DNA of 43,310 nucleotides from Candidatus Taylorbacteria bacterium RIFCSPHIGHO2_01_FULL_46_22b (GTDB taxonomy: Bacteria > Patescibacteriota > Minisyncoccia > Phycocordibacterales > DSPV01), in NCBI GenBank assembly GCA_001820875.1, contig MHRF01000013.1, positions 167,805-211,114 on the forward strand, read 5' to 3'. The notes beneath the pieces were generated by a model, which was given only the letters and a program-made list of their open reading frames with translations, did no database searches and was not told the DNA's origin. The stretch's first letter is position 1; each line of letters opens with the position of its first letter. The position numbers and the translations under genes were made by a program. Of the stretch, positions 6,933-14,705 are shown one piece after another.

Positions 6933-7307
6933 ATGAACATCTTGGTTGTAGACGATATACCCTTGGTCGGACAATTGATCAGGGAGATGCTGGAGGAGTT
7001 GGGAGGTCACAGAGTTACTGTGGCAGAAGGAAAGGAGCATGCGCTCCAAATCCTCGAAGAATCTCACCGAGAGATAGACACCCTCATCACCGACCTGAAC
7101 ATGCCCAAAGGCATTGAAGGCTGGGAGCTCATCCAATTAGTCCGAGTTCGTTGGCCGCATGTCGGATGTGTTCTGATGAGTGGCCGAGTAGAACAAGCAC
7201 TGGAACTTATCGGGGGAAGCGACACTGTTCAAGTGCTCGCAAAACCCGTCAGATTCCAAGACTTTTCAAAAGTGCTCAAACCTCAAATCTCCGAACCGGT
7301 CGCCTGA
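6933..7307 (+). CDS. stand-alone response-regulator receiver protein
   Basis: 124 aa CheY-like receiver with no output domain. Seen: N-terminal acidic pocket ILVVDDIPLVGQ, phospho-acceptor Asp in LITDLNMPKGIEGWEL (about residue 54), the conserved Ser in VLMSGR replacing the usual Thr/Ser position, and the Lys of AKPV near residue 108. A strong Shine-Dalgarno AAGGAGGAG lies nine bases upstream, which is unusual in this window. It has its own promoter and a strong terminator, so it is monocistronic. The only kinase in the window is at 28741. It probably acts by protein-protein contact; the partner is unknown. Confidence 0.9.
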   Translation: MNILVVDDIPLVGQLIREMLEELGGHRVTVAEGKEHALQILEESHREIDTLITDLNMPKGIEGWELIQLVRVRWPHVGCVLMSGRVEQALELIGGSDTVQVLAKPVRFQDFSKVLKPQISEPVA

Positions 7308-7321
7308 ACGCGACCAAAGCC

Positions 7322-7363
7322 GCCGCCCGCCGAGTGCTCACGCGCTCCGCGGGCGGCTTTTTT
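7322..7363 (+). terminator. intrinsic terminator after the receiver gene
   Basis: GCCGCCCGC (7322-7330) pairs with GCGGGCGGC (7349-7357), followed by TTTTTT. Confidence 0.9.
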
Positions 7364-7400
7364 ATGCTCAAACTTAGCCCTAAAATCATATATCAAATAC

Positions 7401-7429
7401 TTGACTTTAGGTCAAATAAATGATATTAT
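7401..7429 (+). promoter_or_regulatory. promoter of the SPFH gene
   Basis: TTGACT (7401-7406), 17-bp spacer, TATTAT (7424-7429). About 90 bases of untranslated leader follow before the ATG at 7526. Confidence 0.8.
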
Positions 7430-7525
7430 CCTTCACAGTTTTGAACATTGACGTGTGACTTTGTAATACACCGCCAATACCGAATCACTGAAAGAAAAAC
7501 AAACCATCAAACCAAAAGGAAGTGT

Positions 7526-8929
7526 ATGCAGCAACTGCTACTGTTGGTCCTACTCAATCTGTTCCTCTTGGGACTCATCGTGGGTCTCCTCATCGCGTTG
7601 CGACTGGCTCTTCGCTGGCTTTTAAGCGAAATGGCCAACCATAACAAATTCGTCACCTTTCGAACAGAAGGTGAGCTCAAAGCCATCATGCGCGGCGAAA
7701 AATGCGTACGGTGGATTATGTCTGTCGAGAACCACATCATTGATCCGAGGGACTTCGATATTGCCAAAGCCTCTCTCGACAATCTCACTCCCTACGCGCT
7801 ACAACTCACAAAACAAGGAGCAGCGCGCCGCAAAGAAAGAGACTTAACCTTCAGTGAAAGAAAACTCGTCACAAATCCTGACGGAAGCTATCCGGATAGA
7901 CCAAGGTTCACTGACGAATTCAAGGAAGAATTGCGCATAGCAAACTCCGAAACATGGTTCGAGAAACAATTCGGAGTAGTTTGGGTCGGCTTCCCCCCAT
8001 ACCATGTGTTCACCTACAGATTCAGGTGGATCAAGTACGGACAAGAGGAAACAGCGAGTGGTCAGCCTTCTGCAAACATCATCATGTCCCCTCGTGATGA
8101 ACTAGTAGATTCGCTCTACTTTCATTACACGCAGTACGGCATCGTAATCGACGACGCCAAGACTGGAAAAGGGTCCTTGAATGAACTGCTTCAAAGCAAG
8201 GAAGCTGGTGCGCCCGGAGGAAATCCGACACCCCAGCAGACAGGACGCGAGCAAGTGGAGGTGGTTTTCAAACTCGTGATGGAGACTGAGACCATCAATC
8301 CGCAAAAGACCTTGTTCCGGACAGCCGGACTTTCGTCGGCGGGAGAGTGGCTTAGTGCCCTTTGCAATACCATCCGAGACGTAACTCGAGAGTGGACCAC
8401 CACCCAAAGCTGGGATACCATTATCGACAAGCAGGAGGCGGTGCGCGATTTCTTGCAAGACCTGCGCGCTAAGGTGAACGAGGGTATCCCTGTGAAGAAA
8501 AAGGATGAGAAAGAGCCACGAGTGGTGAGTGCTGAAAGGGACTATGGGCAAAGAGTACTCAAGATTAATCTCATCAGTTGCTCTCTCAAAGACCAATCTC
8601 TACAGGCACAACTCGACGCCATCTTTGCAGAGAAACGGAAGGTACTCCAAGCCGAACAAAAGAAACTCGCTGCACTGCAAGAAGCAGAGGGAAAACAAGC
8701 CTTGGCTGCGGCTGACGGTCTTGGCAGAGCAAAGGGGTACAAGGCAATGGCTCAGTCTGGCGGAATGCAGGTTGCAATCGCAGAGGCCTTTGGAAGAGGA
8801 GGAATCAGAGTTCTCCAAGTTGGCGGAGGAGGTGGTATGGGAAATCTGTTGAACCTCCCGAGCAGTCTCACCGAGGAAACTGGAAGCACGCCGGCAAGTG
8901 AAAATCCGGACACCACAGGAAGTTCCTGA
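7526..8929 (+). CDS. SPFH/band-7-like membrane-associated protein
   Basis: 467 aa. One N-terminal membrane segment (LLLLVLLNLFLLGLIVGLLI), then a band-7/SPFH-like body (VEVVFKLVMETETINPQKTLF region), then a long Ala/Glu/Lys coiled coil (about residues 365-410: LDAIFAEKRKVLQAEQKKLAAL), and a flotillin-like C-terminal tail with GRAKGYKAMAQ and glycine-rich GGGGGMGN. These features are typical of membrane scaffolds that oligomerise into rings or microdomains. Start 7526 has AAGGAAG upstream; the 7448 start would lie close to the transcription start and add a polar segment before the signal anchor. Monocistronic with its own promoter and terminator. Function in the cell is not evident. Confidence 0.72.
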   Translation: MQQLLLLVLLNLFLLGLIVGLLIALRLALRWLLSEMANHNKFVTFRTEGELKAIMRGEKCVRWIMSVENHIIDPRDFDIAKASLDNLTPYALQLTKQGAARRKERDLTFSERKLVTNPDGSYPDRPRFTDEFKEELRIANSETWFEKQFGVVWVGFPPYHVFTYRFRWIKYGQEETASGQPSANIIMSPRDELVDSLYFHYTQYGIVIDDAKTGKGSLNELLQSKEAGAPGGNPTPQQTGREQVEVVFKLVMETETINPQKTLFRTAGLSSAGEWLSALCNTIRDVTREWTTTQSWDTIIDKQEAVRDFLQDLRAKVNEGIPVKKKDEKEPRVVSAERDYGQRVLKINLISCSLKDQSLQAQLDAIFAEKRKVLQAEQKKLAALQEAEGKQALAAADGLGRAKGYKAMAQSGGMQVAIAEAFGRGGIRVLQVGGGGGMGNLLNLPSSLTEETGSTPASENPDTTGSS

Positions 8930-8952
8930 AATCATACGCACATTGGTAACAG

Positions 8953-8983
8953 CCGGCGCAAGTCAGACTTGCGCCGGTTTTCT
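8953..8983 (+). terminator. intrinsic terminator after the SPFH gene
   Basis: CCGGCGCAAGT (8953-8963), loop CAG, ACTTGCGCCGG (8967-8977), then TTTTCT. Perfect 11-bp stem. Confidence 0.92.
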
Positions 8984-9000
8984 ATTTCCTTATATAAGGG

Positions 9001-9029
9001 TTGACAAAATCTATTTAATACCGTAAAAT
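9001..9029 (+). promoter_or_regulatory. promoter of the polytopic membrane protein gene
   Basis: TTGACA (9001-9006), 17-bp spacer, TAAAAT (9024-9029). Confidence 0.8.
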
Positions 9030-9069
9030 ACACTCTAGAACACCTAACCTCTTACTTACCGAAAAACGC

Positions 9070-10470
9070 ATGAAAAAACTGTTCCTTGTCATGATCTCTT
9101 TGGTCACCGTGTTGTTTCTTACGGTGACCTTCTTTCCACCACAATCCCCAACCTTCACAAAGGTCTGGCCCTACCTCAAGTGGTCTTTACTTCTCTCCCT
9201 GGCAGTCGCCTTGAGATTTAGCTACCCTAACTTGATCCCCCATAACTGGTGGTTCAACACAGGCCGCTGGATCGGAAAATCATGGGAATGGCTGAAGGGA
9301 AAGTACAGATCCCTGATCCCCCTTGTTAAAACAGCCCTCTCAAGTAGCTGGAAGTGGTTCTGGATTACGCTTGTGGCTGTTGTTATCAGCATCATACTTG
9401 GCGTCGTCTCCTTCTTTGTTTTGAAACAACCAACACAAGGGGCGATGGGACCAATGTACGCTACTACGGTAATCCTTACAGGGCTGGCTTTCCTTCTGAC
9501 GATTGCTGTTGCCTGTGTTATCGGGGCGATCCGACACTTCTCAGCAATGCCACGACCGGGAGCGGCTAGACAACAAGCTCCAGGTGCAAGTGCCGGAACA
9601 CCTACTCCCACAACCACACCCGCAAAAAAGTGGCGATGGTTGATTGGCATACCAGTGATACTCACAGTGATTGCGGTCTTGTGGTGGCAATTTGGAGACA
9701 AGTTGAAAGGTATCAGTACTCCTTGGGTAGTAGGTACCTTGGCTGGACTCACCTTATTCGGAATTGTTGTCTGGCTTCTGAAGGGAAAACCCTGGCGTGA
9801 GTTCTTGGAGGCATTGAATATCAAGGAAACTCTGATCTCTGCGGGGTTAGCCCTCGGGTTTGCGTGGATGATGATGCTTGCGATTGGACTTGGTCTTGGG
9901 ACCAGTCCGTGGCAGTTCATCACTGGAAACTACTTCTTATGTTTCTGGGTCGTCATACCCCTACTCGGGATTGGCATCAGTCAGACCCACGGGAAGTTCA
10001 AGAAATTCCTCATCGGCATGGGGGTCTGCTACGCTATCGGATTGGTTGGACTTGCGGCCCTCAAGGATGGGAGCAAGGTCTTACTGGCCGAGCACGCGAA
10101 AATCCCGATGCTCCAGCGGCAGTGGGAGGTGTTCATACACCAGACCACCCGCAACGACTTGCCAGTCAACGATCGGATGTTTGGGTACCGAACCACAGTG
10201 TTTGAGTGGTCGGACACCAATGTCGTCTTCAGGGCGACCTACGTCCTCGAGACCAGCGGAATGCCCGCGGTCTTCACGTTCGTTGGCAGTAAGGCGGCAG
10301 ACGGGACATTCCGAGGGGTCTGGGCTCAACCCGACATGGGTCGGGAAGGAGACTGGCAACTCGTCAAGAAGAATGAGCTGCTGTTTGCAGGCTCGATGAC
10401 GAGCAAGCAGAGGGGGATTCCCATCCCCCTCCAACTCAAGGAAATCCTCGGACGAGGTGTTCTCCCGTAA
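9070..10470 (+). CDS. polytopic membrane protein of unknown function
   Basis: 466 aa, not recognised. Roughly nine hydrophobic segments: residues about 5-22, 32-50, 95-118, 133-155, 190-208, 220-240, 258-280, 290-308 and 320-338. Between the fourth and fifth is an Ala/Pro/Thr-rich linker (GAARQQAPGASAGTPTPTTT). From about residue 345 there is a soluble C-terminal domain with Trp/Arg-rich strands (FGYRTTVFEWSDTNVVFRATYVLE, GVWAQPDMGREGDWQLVKKNELLFAG). It follows the SPFH gene on the same strand but has its own promoter and terminator. No clear Shine-Dalgarno precedes the ATG. A membrane-envelope role is inferred only from topology. Confidence 0.8.
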   Translation: MKKLFLVMISLVTVLFLTVTFFPPQSPTFTKVWPYLKWSLLLSLAVALRFSYPNLIPHNWWFNTGRWIGKSWEWLKGKYRSLIPLVKTALSSSWKWFWITLVAVVISIILGVVSFFVLKQPTQGAMGPMYATTVILTGLAFLLTIAVACVIGAIRHFSAMPRPGAARQQAPGASAGTPTPTTTPAKKWRWLIGIPVILTVIAVLWWQFGDKLKGISTPWVVGTLAGLTLFGIVVWLLKGKPWREFLEALNIKETLISAGLALGFAWMMMLAIGLGLGTSPWQFITGNYFLCFWVVIPLLGIGISQTHGKFKKFLIGMGVCYAIGLVGLAALKDGSKVLLAEHAKIPMLQRQWEVFIHQTTRNDLPVNDRMFGYRTTVFEWSDTNVVFRATYVLETSGMPAVFTFVGSKAADGTFRGVWAQPDMGREGDWQLVKKNELLFAGSMTSKQRGIPIPLQLKEILGRGVLP

Positions 10471-10493
10471 TCATTCGGGAAACGGTTACGCAG

Positions 10494-10530
10494 GCGGCTC
10501 GCACCTTTCAGGTCGAGCCGCTTTCTTTTT
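10494..10530 (+). terminator. intrinsic terminator after 9070-10470
   Basis: GCGGCTCG (10494-10501) pairs with CGAGCCGC (10514-10521), then TTTCTTTTT. Confidence 0.88.
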
Positions 10531-10552
10531 CTCAAAAAACAAAACCCTCTCC

Positions 10553-10590
10553 TGTCTCATCTCTTACGATATATCGCAAGAGATGAGACA
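10553..10590. repeat. 38-bp near-perfect DNA palindrome
   Basis: TGTCTCATCTCTT (10553-10565) and AAGAGATGAGACA (10578-10590) enclose CGATATATCG, with only one non-pairing base on each side of the centre. It lies between two convergent transcription units and just beside a bidirectional terminator. No T-run follows, so it is not itself an obvious terminator; a protein-binding site is possible. Confidence 0.7.
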
Positions 10591-10593
10591 AGG

Positions 10594-10630
10594 AACCAAA
10601 AACCTCGCCTAGAGGGCGAGGTTTTTGGTT
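10594..10630. terminator. bidirectional intrinsic terminator
   Basis: AACCAAAAACCTCGCC (10594-10609), 5-base loop, GGCGAGGTTTTTGGTT (10615-10630). A perfect 16-bp stem with A/T flanks serves both strands, closing the pilin operon from the minus side. Confidence 0.92.
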
Positions 10631-10646
10631 TAAGATTTTAACTTAA

Positions 10647-10883
10647 CTAGGGAAAGAGTCCGAGAACTGTCGACTGCACTATTTTGAGAATACCAACGGC
10701 ACCCAAAATAATAGCGAGTCCGACAATTCCCCACAAGAGATGCTTTTGTCCTGTCTCACGTCCTTCTGGGTTGTCTGCCTTTGCGACAAACTCCACCAGT
10801 CCCCAAAGAAACACAATCACTGCAACACCTATAAGGAGGTTTACAAATGGATTCAGTATATTCTCGATGACTTTGTTAAGCAC
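10647..10883 (-). CDS. small pilin-like two-helix membrane protein
   Basis: 78 aa: two hydrophobic helices (about 13-32 and 48-72) joined by a polar loop EFVAKADNPEGRETGQKHLLWGI. This is the TrbC/VirB2-like (T4SS pilin) pattern shared with the four upstream paralogues: W-x-FxxxAxNPExRxxGxxxLxWGIxG. It lacks the cleavable signal seen in its siblings, so it may be retained in the membrane. Last gene of a minus-strand series ending at the terminator 10594-10630. Pilus or secretion roles are inferred from family resemblance only. Confidence 0.75.
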   Translation of the reverse strand: MLNKVIENILNPFVNLLIGVAVIVFLWGLVEFVAKADNPEGRETGQKHLLWGIVGLAIILGAVGILKIVQSTVLGLFP

Positions 10884-10955
10884 AATGAGTAGGAACTACG
10901 ACATAAAGCACTCTAGACGCAAAAGGGTCACTTCCACTTCCCCGAAGAAAAACAC

Positions 10956-11315
10956 TTAGATCTGAACTGATGGGACAGTCACACCAGTTGAGGTGTTGTT
11001 GAGCGCAAAGGTGTTGAGAAGGATACTGATGAGTCCCCAAACAGAGAACATCAAGAAGATACCTACCACGCCCCAGAGGATCTTCGAGCGTCCTTCCTTT
11101 CGCTTCTCTTCGTCTCCCGCATTGAGCACAAACTGGAAAATACCCCAGATGACGATAAAGACCGCGATGGTGACAAGTACCGGTACGATAATATCGAGAA
11201 TCGAACCGATGGCCGCGGCCACCGTTGTGATACCTCCTTGTACAGTGACGTCAGCTGCTAATGCAAACGACGGCACGAGACTCGACAACCCTGAAGCAAT
11301 ATATGCTTTTTTCAT
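10956..11315 (-). CDS. pilin-like protein with signal peptide (T4SS pilin type)
   Basis: 119 aa. Signal peptide MKKAYIASGLSSLVPSFALA with a likely cleavage after ALA, then a mature two-helix domain: helix 1 ILDIIVPVLVTIAVFIVIWGIF, polar loop NAGDEEKRKEGRSKILWGVVG, helix 2 IFLMFSVWGLISILLNTF, and a short polar tail. Close paralogue of 11540-11926 (same FVxNAGDxEKRxEGRSxILWGV core), pointing to recent tandem duplication. Exported subunits of this kind form T4SS-like or conjugative-type pili in other bacteria; no assembly ATPase is in the window. Confidence 0.8.
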   Translation of the reverse strand: MKKAYIASGLSSLVPSFALAADVTVQGGITTVAAAIGSILDIIVPVLVTIAVFIVIWGIFQFVLNAGDEEKRKEGRSKILWGVVGIFLMFSVWGLISILLNTFALNNTSTGVTVPSVQI

Positions 11316-11539
11316 TCTAAATTGATAATTAATAATAACTTTTTATAAAAGGGTATTGACCTTAGACTTTAAAAGCCTAGAGACCCTTTGAAAAGCTTAT
11401 GCGCTTTTGCCCTATTAGAGTAACACGCTAGTGAAGAAAAACAAGAGTTCTGTGGATAACAGAATCCTGAAAACAACAGGAAATAACCTTTCATTTATGA
11501 GTACTGTCTCCCCAAAAGAAAGAGGCTTGCTAGTCGCTT

Positions 11540-11926
11540 TTATAGTGGCTGAAATCCTCCAGGAGACACTGAAGGGATTGTCCTACTATTTTCATTAGTC
11601 AAAGCAAACGTACTTAAAAGTATATTGATCAGTCCCCAGACAGAGAACAAAAGAAAGACTCCTATCACACCCCAGAGAATTCTTGATCTTCCTTCTGCAC
11701 GCTTCTCCGCATCTCCGGCATTGACTACAAACTGGAAGATTCCCCAGATAATAACAAAGACTGCAATAGTCACCAATACCATCACGACAACATCCAAGAC
11801 ACTTCCAACATTATTGGCAAAATTCTTGAGGCCGCCGCCATCGGTGGTCAAATCAAAATCCACTGCTGCAAAAGCAAGTGAGGGCGCTAAAAGAGTAAGG
11901 AGTGGGAGTAAAGATACTTTTTTCAT
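11540..11926 (-). CDS. pilin-like protein with signal peptide (T4SS pilin type)
   Basis: 128 aa. Signal peptide MKKVSLLPLLTLLAPSLAFA, then FDLTTDGGGLKNFANNVGSV, helix VLDVVVMVLVTIAVFVIIWGIF, loop NAGDAEKRAEGRSRILWGVIG, helix VFLLFSVWGLINILLSTF, and a polar tail ending in PGGFQPL. It is the nearest relative of the 10956-11315 product; conservation is strongest in the loop and second helix, while signal and tail differ. A gap of 223 bases separates it from that gene and may hold a promoter or processing site. Confidence 0.8.
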   Translation of the reverse strand: MKKVSLLPLLTLLAPSLAFAAVDFDLTTDGGGLKNFANNVGSVLDVVVMVLVTIAVFVIIWGIFQFVVNAGDAEKRAEGRSRILWGVIGVFLLFSVWGLINILLSTFALTNENSRTIPSVSPGGFQPL

Positions 11927-12013
11927 TATGATCCCTTTAAAAATAATGGGTTACTGCTTATAGTAGACTTTTCTTGCGTAAATACAAGCCAGTTGTGGAA
12001 AAACCAACAGCGA

Positions 12014-12367
12014 CTAATTTGTATTAAATAACCTATTCTCGAGCTGAAATCCTGTCAAATCCCCTGCAGAAAAGAACGTGTTCAAAATAATACGAGTGAG
12101 TCCCCAAAAACTAAACATCACAAAAACGGCAATTAAACCCCAGAAAAGCAACTTCCCTCCCTCGGCAATCCGCTCGGGATTATCCCCTGCGGTGATATAG
12201 CGAAAAATCCCAAAAATGAGAAGGAACACGGCAATTGCAATAAGTGCGCTAATGACACTGCTGAAGGAGGTTAGTGTCGTATTCACAAAAGATTTGAAGT
12301 CCGCTGCAAAAGCGATTGTCGGAATCACCGATGACAGCGCTACTATATTTAGTATGTTCTTTTTCAT
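12014..12367 (-). CDS. pilin-like protein with signal peptide (T4SS pilin type)
   Basis: 117 aa. Signal MKKNILNIVALSSVIPTIAFA, then FKSFVNTTLTSFSSVISALIA, helix IAVFLLIFGIFRYI, loop TAGDNPERIAEGGKLLFWGLIA, helix VFVMFSFWGLTRIILNTFF. The loop motif AGDNPERxxEG matches the other cluster members. Start at 12367 gives a canonical MKK signal; an ATG at 12373 adds only MP. More divergent than the two paralogues downstream. Ten or so bases separate it from the upstream gene, so the two are cotranscribed. Confidence 0.78.
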   Translation of the reverse strand: MKKNILNIVALSSVIPTIAFAADFKSFVNTTLTSFSSVISALIAIAVFLLIFGIFRYITAGDNPERIAEGGKLLFWGLIAVFVMFSFWGLTRIILNTFFSAGDLTGFQLENRLFNTN

Positions 12368-12382
12368 AGGCACATTTTTAAA

Positions 12383-12808
12383 TTAGGGCTGACCCAAAAC
12401 AGAAATATAAGAACTTGGATTAGCCAGTCCTTTGAGAATCAGATCGACAATAAGCCATGCGGTAAGCACAAAAACGAGTCCAATCGCAACGTTGAGGAAT
12501 ATTTCATGCGCTTTGCTAATCTGCGAATGATCCCCGCGCGCAGAAAGATAGAGCCAGCCGGCATATGCAAATGCAATAGCGGCAATCGGGACAGAAATAT
12601 AGAGGAAAAATTTGAGTATGTTGTCGGCAAGTACAATCAACTGTTCCCAGCCGCATGGATTTTCAAGCGTACCATTGCGAATCCCTGTGTTGCACGCAGG
12701 AACTAAGGGATTCGAGGGAACCCATGATCCCGCAAAGCCAAGCAGAGGGAAAAAACCGACTACAAGTAACATCAAAATCCCAAAGCTTGAAATAACGTAT
12801 CTTCTCAT
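12383..12808 (-). CDS. larger pilin-like protein, first of the cluster
   Basis: 141 aa. N-terminal signal/anchor ISSFGILMLLVVGFFPLLGFA, then an ectodomain stretch with two cysteines (PACNTGIRNGTLENPCGWEQL), helix ILKFFLYISVPIAAIAFAYAGWLYL, loop SARGDHSQISKAHEIFLNVAIG, helix LVFVLTAWLIVDLILKGL. The helix-loop-helix frame is that of the TrbC/VirB2-like proteins; the Cys pair and longer ectodomain set it apart. Its ATG overlaps the last four bases of the solute-binding protein gene (ATGA), showing translational coupling. Confidence 0.75.
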   Translation of the reverse strand: MRRYVISSFGILMLLVVGFFPLLGFAGSWVPSNPLVPACNTGIRNGTLENPCGWEQLIVLADNILKFFLYISVPIAAIAFAYAGWLYLSARGDHSQISKAHEIFLNVAIGLVFVLTAWLIVDLILKGLANPSSYISVLGQP

Positions 12809-14103
12809 TGTCGCGGTGAATAATAGCGTAATTGTTGTGCCGCAGTCGAGACTGCTGATGATGCCGAAGTAAATCCTGAAACTACTGACTCTATCATATC
12901 TTTGAATATAACGTCAGACTGCGCAGGATTAGGGTCAAGCCATCCGCGCGACACGAGCGCCGATTGGGAAAATACAGCTTGAAATGCATCTCCTGAAGAC
13001 ACTTTCACATCTTTGCGTACCGGCGGAAACCCACTAGCAGAAATCCATTCTTGATTGCTTATTGCACTCGTAAGTAATTTGATCGCTTCAACCATGCTTG
13101 CTCCCGAAACACTCGAACTCTTCAAGATAGCAAACCCATAAAGCCGACCGAGTGTACCCGTTACGTTGCCAGTCCGCGACTGGGGCAGTGATACCACATC
13201 AAAATTTAAATTTGGACTCTTGGCTCTGATGTCTCTTGCTTCGGATGCAAACCCAATGTAGAGAGCGAGGCGATTTGAGAGAAACATGCTCTGGGAATCC
13301 ACCAGCGCGCGGTTCCATGTATACACAGGCTTTTGGGCATTTGAAAATTGGGTGTAGAAAGAGAGGACACTCGGCGCAAGACTGTCACTCTCTTGCAAAT
13401 CAACGTTTGTGGAAGTGAGATCGCGATTCCACGAAACAATTTTATTCCCGCTCTGCAATATCATTGCCGCAAGAATATCTTTTGCATGTTTTACATTTCC
13501 ATACTCCCCCAGTCCTATTGCACTTTGGGTTATCGTACCATTACTGTCTTTTTTGGTAAGTTTCGGGACTACCGAAAATACCTCATCCCAAAACCGAGGC
13601 GGAGTCCCAAATCCTTCACGCGAAAGCAAATCACGATTCCAATACATCACCAATGGGTCAACCGTAAAAGGAATTGCGAGCGCGCCTGTAGAACTCAAAA
13701 ATAGCCTGCCCTCTTCAATAAATGTGTCATTGAAATCGCGCGCGGGATACAAATCATAGGGAATGGGTACGATAAGCGGCAAATCAGAGAGCAGAGAATC
13801 AAGGCGGAATAATACAATATCAGGGCCCGAGCCAGTCGCCACCGCCTGCACCAAATCATCGTCAAATGTCTTCTCGCTCTTTTCCACATAATTGACTTTC
13901 AGAAGCTGTCGCCCGCTCAACCCTTTGCTAATCACTCGTTGCATTTGTTGCCTATCGAGTGTTCCCCACACCGTCATTGAAATAGACTGCGTCTGGGAAG
14001 CGCCTCCTTTTGCTCCGTAAACTGAAACTACAATAATACCGACAATGACAAAAACCCCGAAAACAGAGAGTAGAATGAGTTGAAATATGCTGATGTCCCG
14101 CAC
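12805..14103 (-). CDS. membrane-anchored extracellular solute-binding protein
   Basis: 432 aa. One N-terminal membrane segment (about 8-30) without a lipobox Cys, then a family-1-type (maltose-binding-like) solute-binding domain: MTVWGTLDRQQMQRVI, GSGPDIVLFRLDSLL, ALAIPFTVDPLVMYWNRDLLSREGF, PPRFWDEVFSVVPKL, AIKLLTSAISNQEWISASGFPPVRKD. The FxVDPLxxYWNxDL motif is typical of sugar-binding proteins. No ABC permease or ATPase gene is nearby. Instead it overlaps the pilin-like cluster by four bases, so it may work with the pilus or as an orphan surface binder. Specificity cannot be read from sequence. Confidence 0.85.
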   Translation of the reverse strand: MRDISIFQLILLSVFGVFVIVGIIVVSVYGAKGGASQTQSISMTVWGTLDRQQMQRVISKGLSGRQLLKVNYVEKSEKTFDDDLVQAVATGSGPDIVLFRLDSLLSDLPLIVPIPYDLYPARDFNDTFIEEGRLFLSSTGALAIPFTVDPLVMYWNRDLLSREGFGTPPRFWDEVFSVVPKLTKKDSNGTITQSAIGLGEYGNVKHAKDILAAMILQSGNKIVSWNRDLTSTNVDLQESDSLAPSVLSFYTQFSNAQKPVYTWNRALVDSQSMFLSNRLALYIGFASEARDIRAKSPNLNFDVVSLPQSRTGNVTGTLGRLYGFAILKSSSVSGASMVEAIKLLTSAISNQEWISASGFPPVRKDVKVSSGDAFQAVFSQSALVSRGWLDPNPAQSDVIFKDMIESVVSGFTSASSAVSTAAQQLRYYSPRQ

Positions 14104-14105
14104 GG

Positions 14106-14633
14106 TTAGTTTTTATGCATAATAAATGAGTAGTGATGGCCTCCGGCCGGAAGTTTCTTTTCAAACGCAAACCCAACTGCTTCAAAAAGGACCTGCGCGT
14201 TCTCGGCAGAAATCAAATGACTCCGATCAGGACCCGACAAATCAGAAGAGTCACTCCAATCAACCACTAATAGTTTACCATTAGATTTTACAATACGTGC
14301 GGCTTCGGCAGCAACTTTTCCTTGATCTTCCGCTTGAGACAACACGTCAGAAATAATGACTCGATCAATTGATGTATCGCGTAGATGCGTACCCCCCAGT
14401 TGTTCAACATCTCCCCACACAACCGAAACAGTATCGAGTCCGCGCCGCACCGCCTCATTTTTGAGGCGGTCAAGTAAATCTTTTTGTATATCAATTGCAA
14501 ATACCTTACCTTGTCCATGCAGCATTTCAGCTGCGGCAAATGCATAAAAACCCGACCCTGTACCAAAATCAGCAATCTGCTGTCCGGATTGTATGCCAAG
14601 ATGCGACAAATGTGATCGAGGGTGGATGAACAT
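14106..14633 (-). CDS. class I SAM-dependent methyltransferase
   Basis: 175 aa. Motif I ADFGTGSGFYAFAAAE (about 20-35), motif II acidic end VFAIDIQKDLLDRL, motif III-like VVWGDVEQLGG, motif IV DRVIISDVLSQAE, and KSNGKLLVVDWSD. These mark a Rossmann methyltransferase; the layout resembles UbiE/COQ5-like and tRNA m1A methyltransferase-like short proteins, but no substrate can be named. A TATAAT (14658-14653, minus) lies 19 bases before the ATG. It sits two bases upstream of the solute-binding gene, so it may be the first gene of the pilin operon. Confidence 0.82.
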   Translation of the reverse strand: MFIHPRSHLSHLGIQSGQQIADFGTGSGFYAFAAAEMLHGQGKVFAIDIQKDLLDRLKNEAVRRGLDTVSVVWGDVEQLGGTHLRDTSIDRVIISDVLSQAEDQGKVAAEAARIVKSNGKLLVVDWSDSSDLSGPDRSHLISAENAQVLFEAVGFAFEKKLPAGGHHYSFIMHKN

Positions 14634-14705
14634 AGGAGAAAGCTACCCTTCTATTATACAGGATATATTAATTGCTGAAAGCGAAGAGCGAGTAGCGAAA
14701 AGCGA

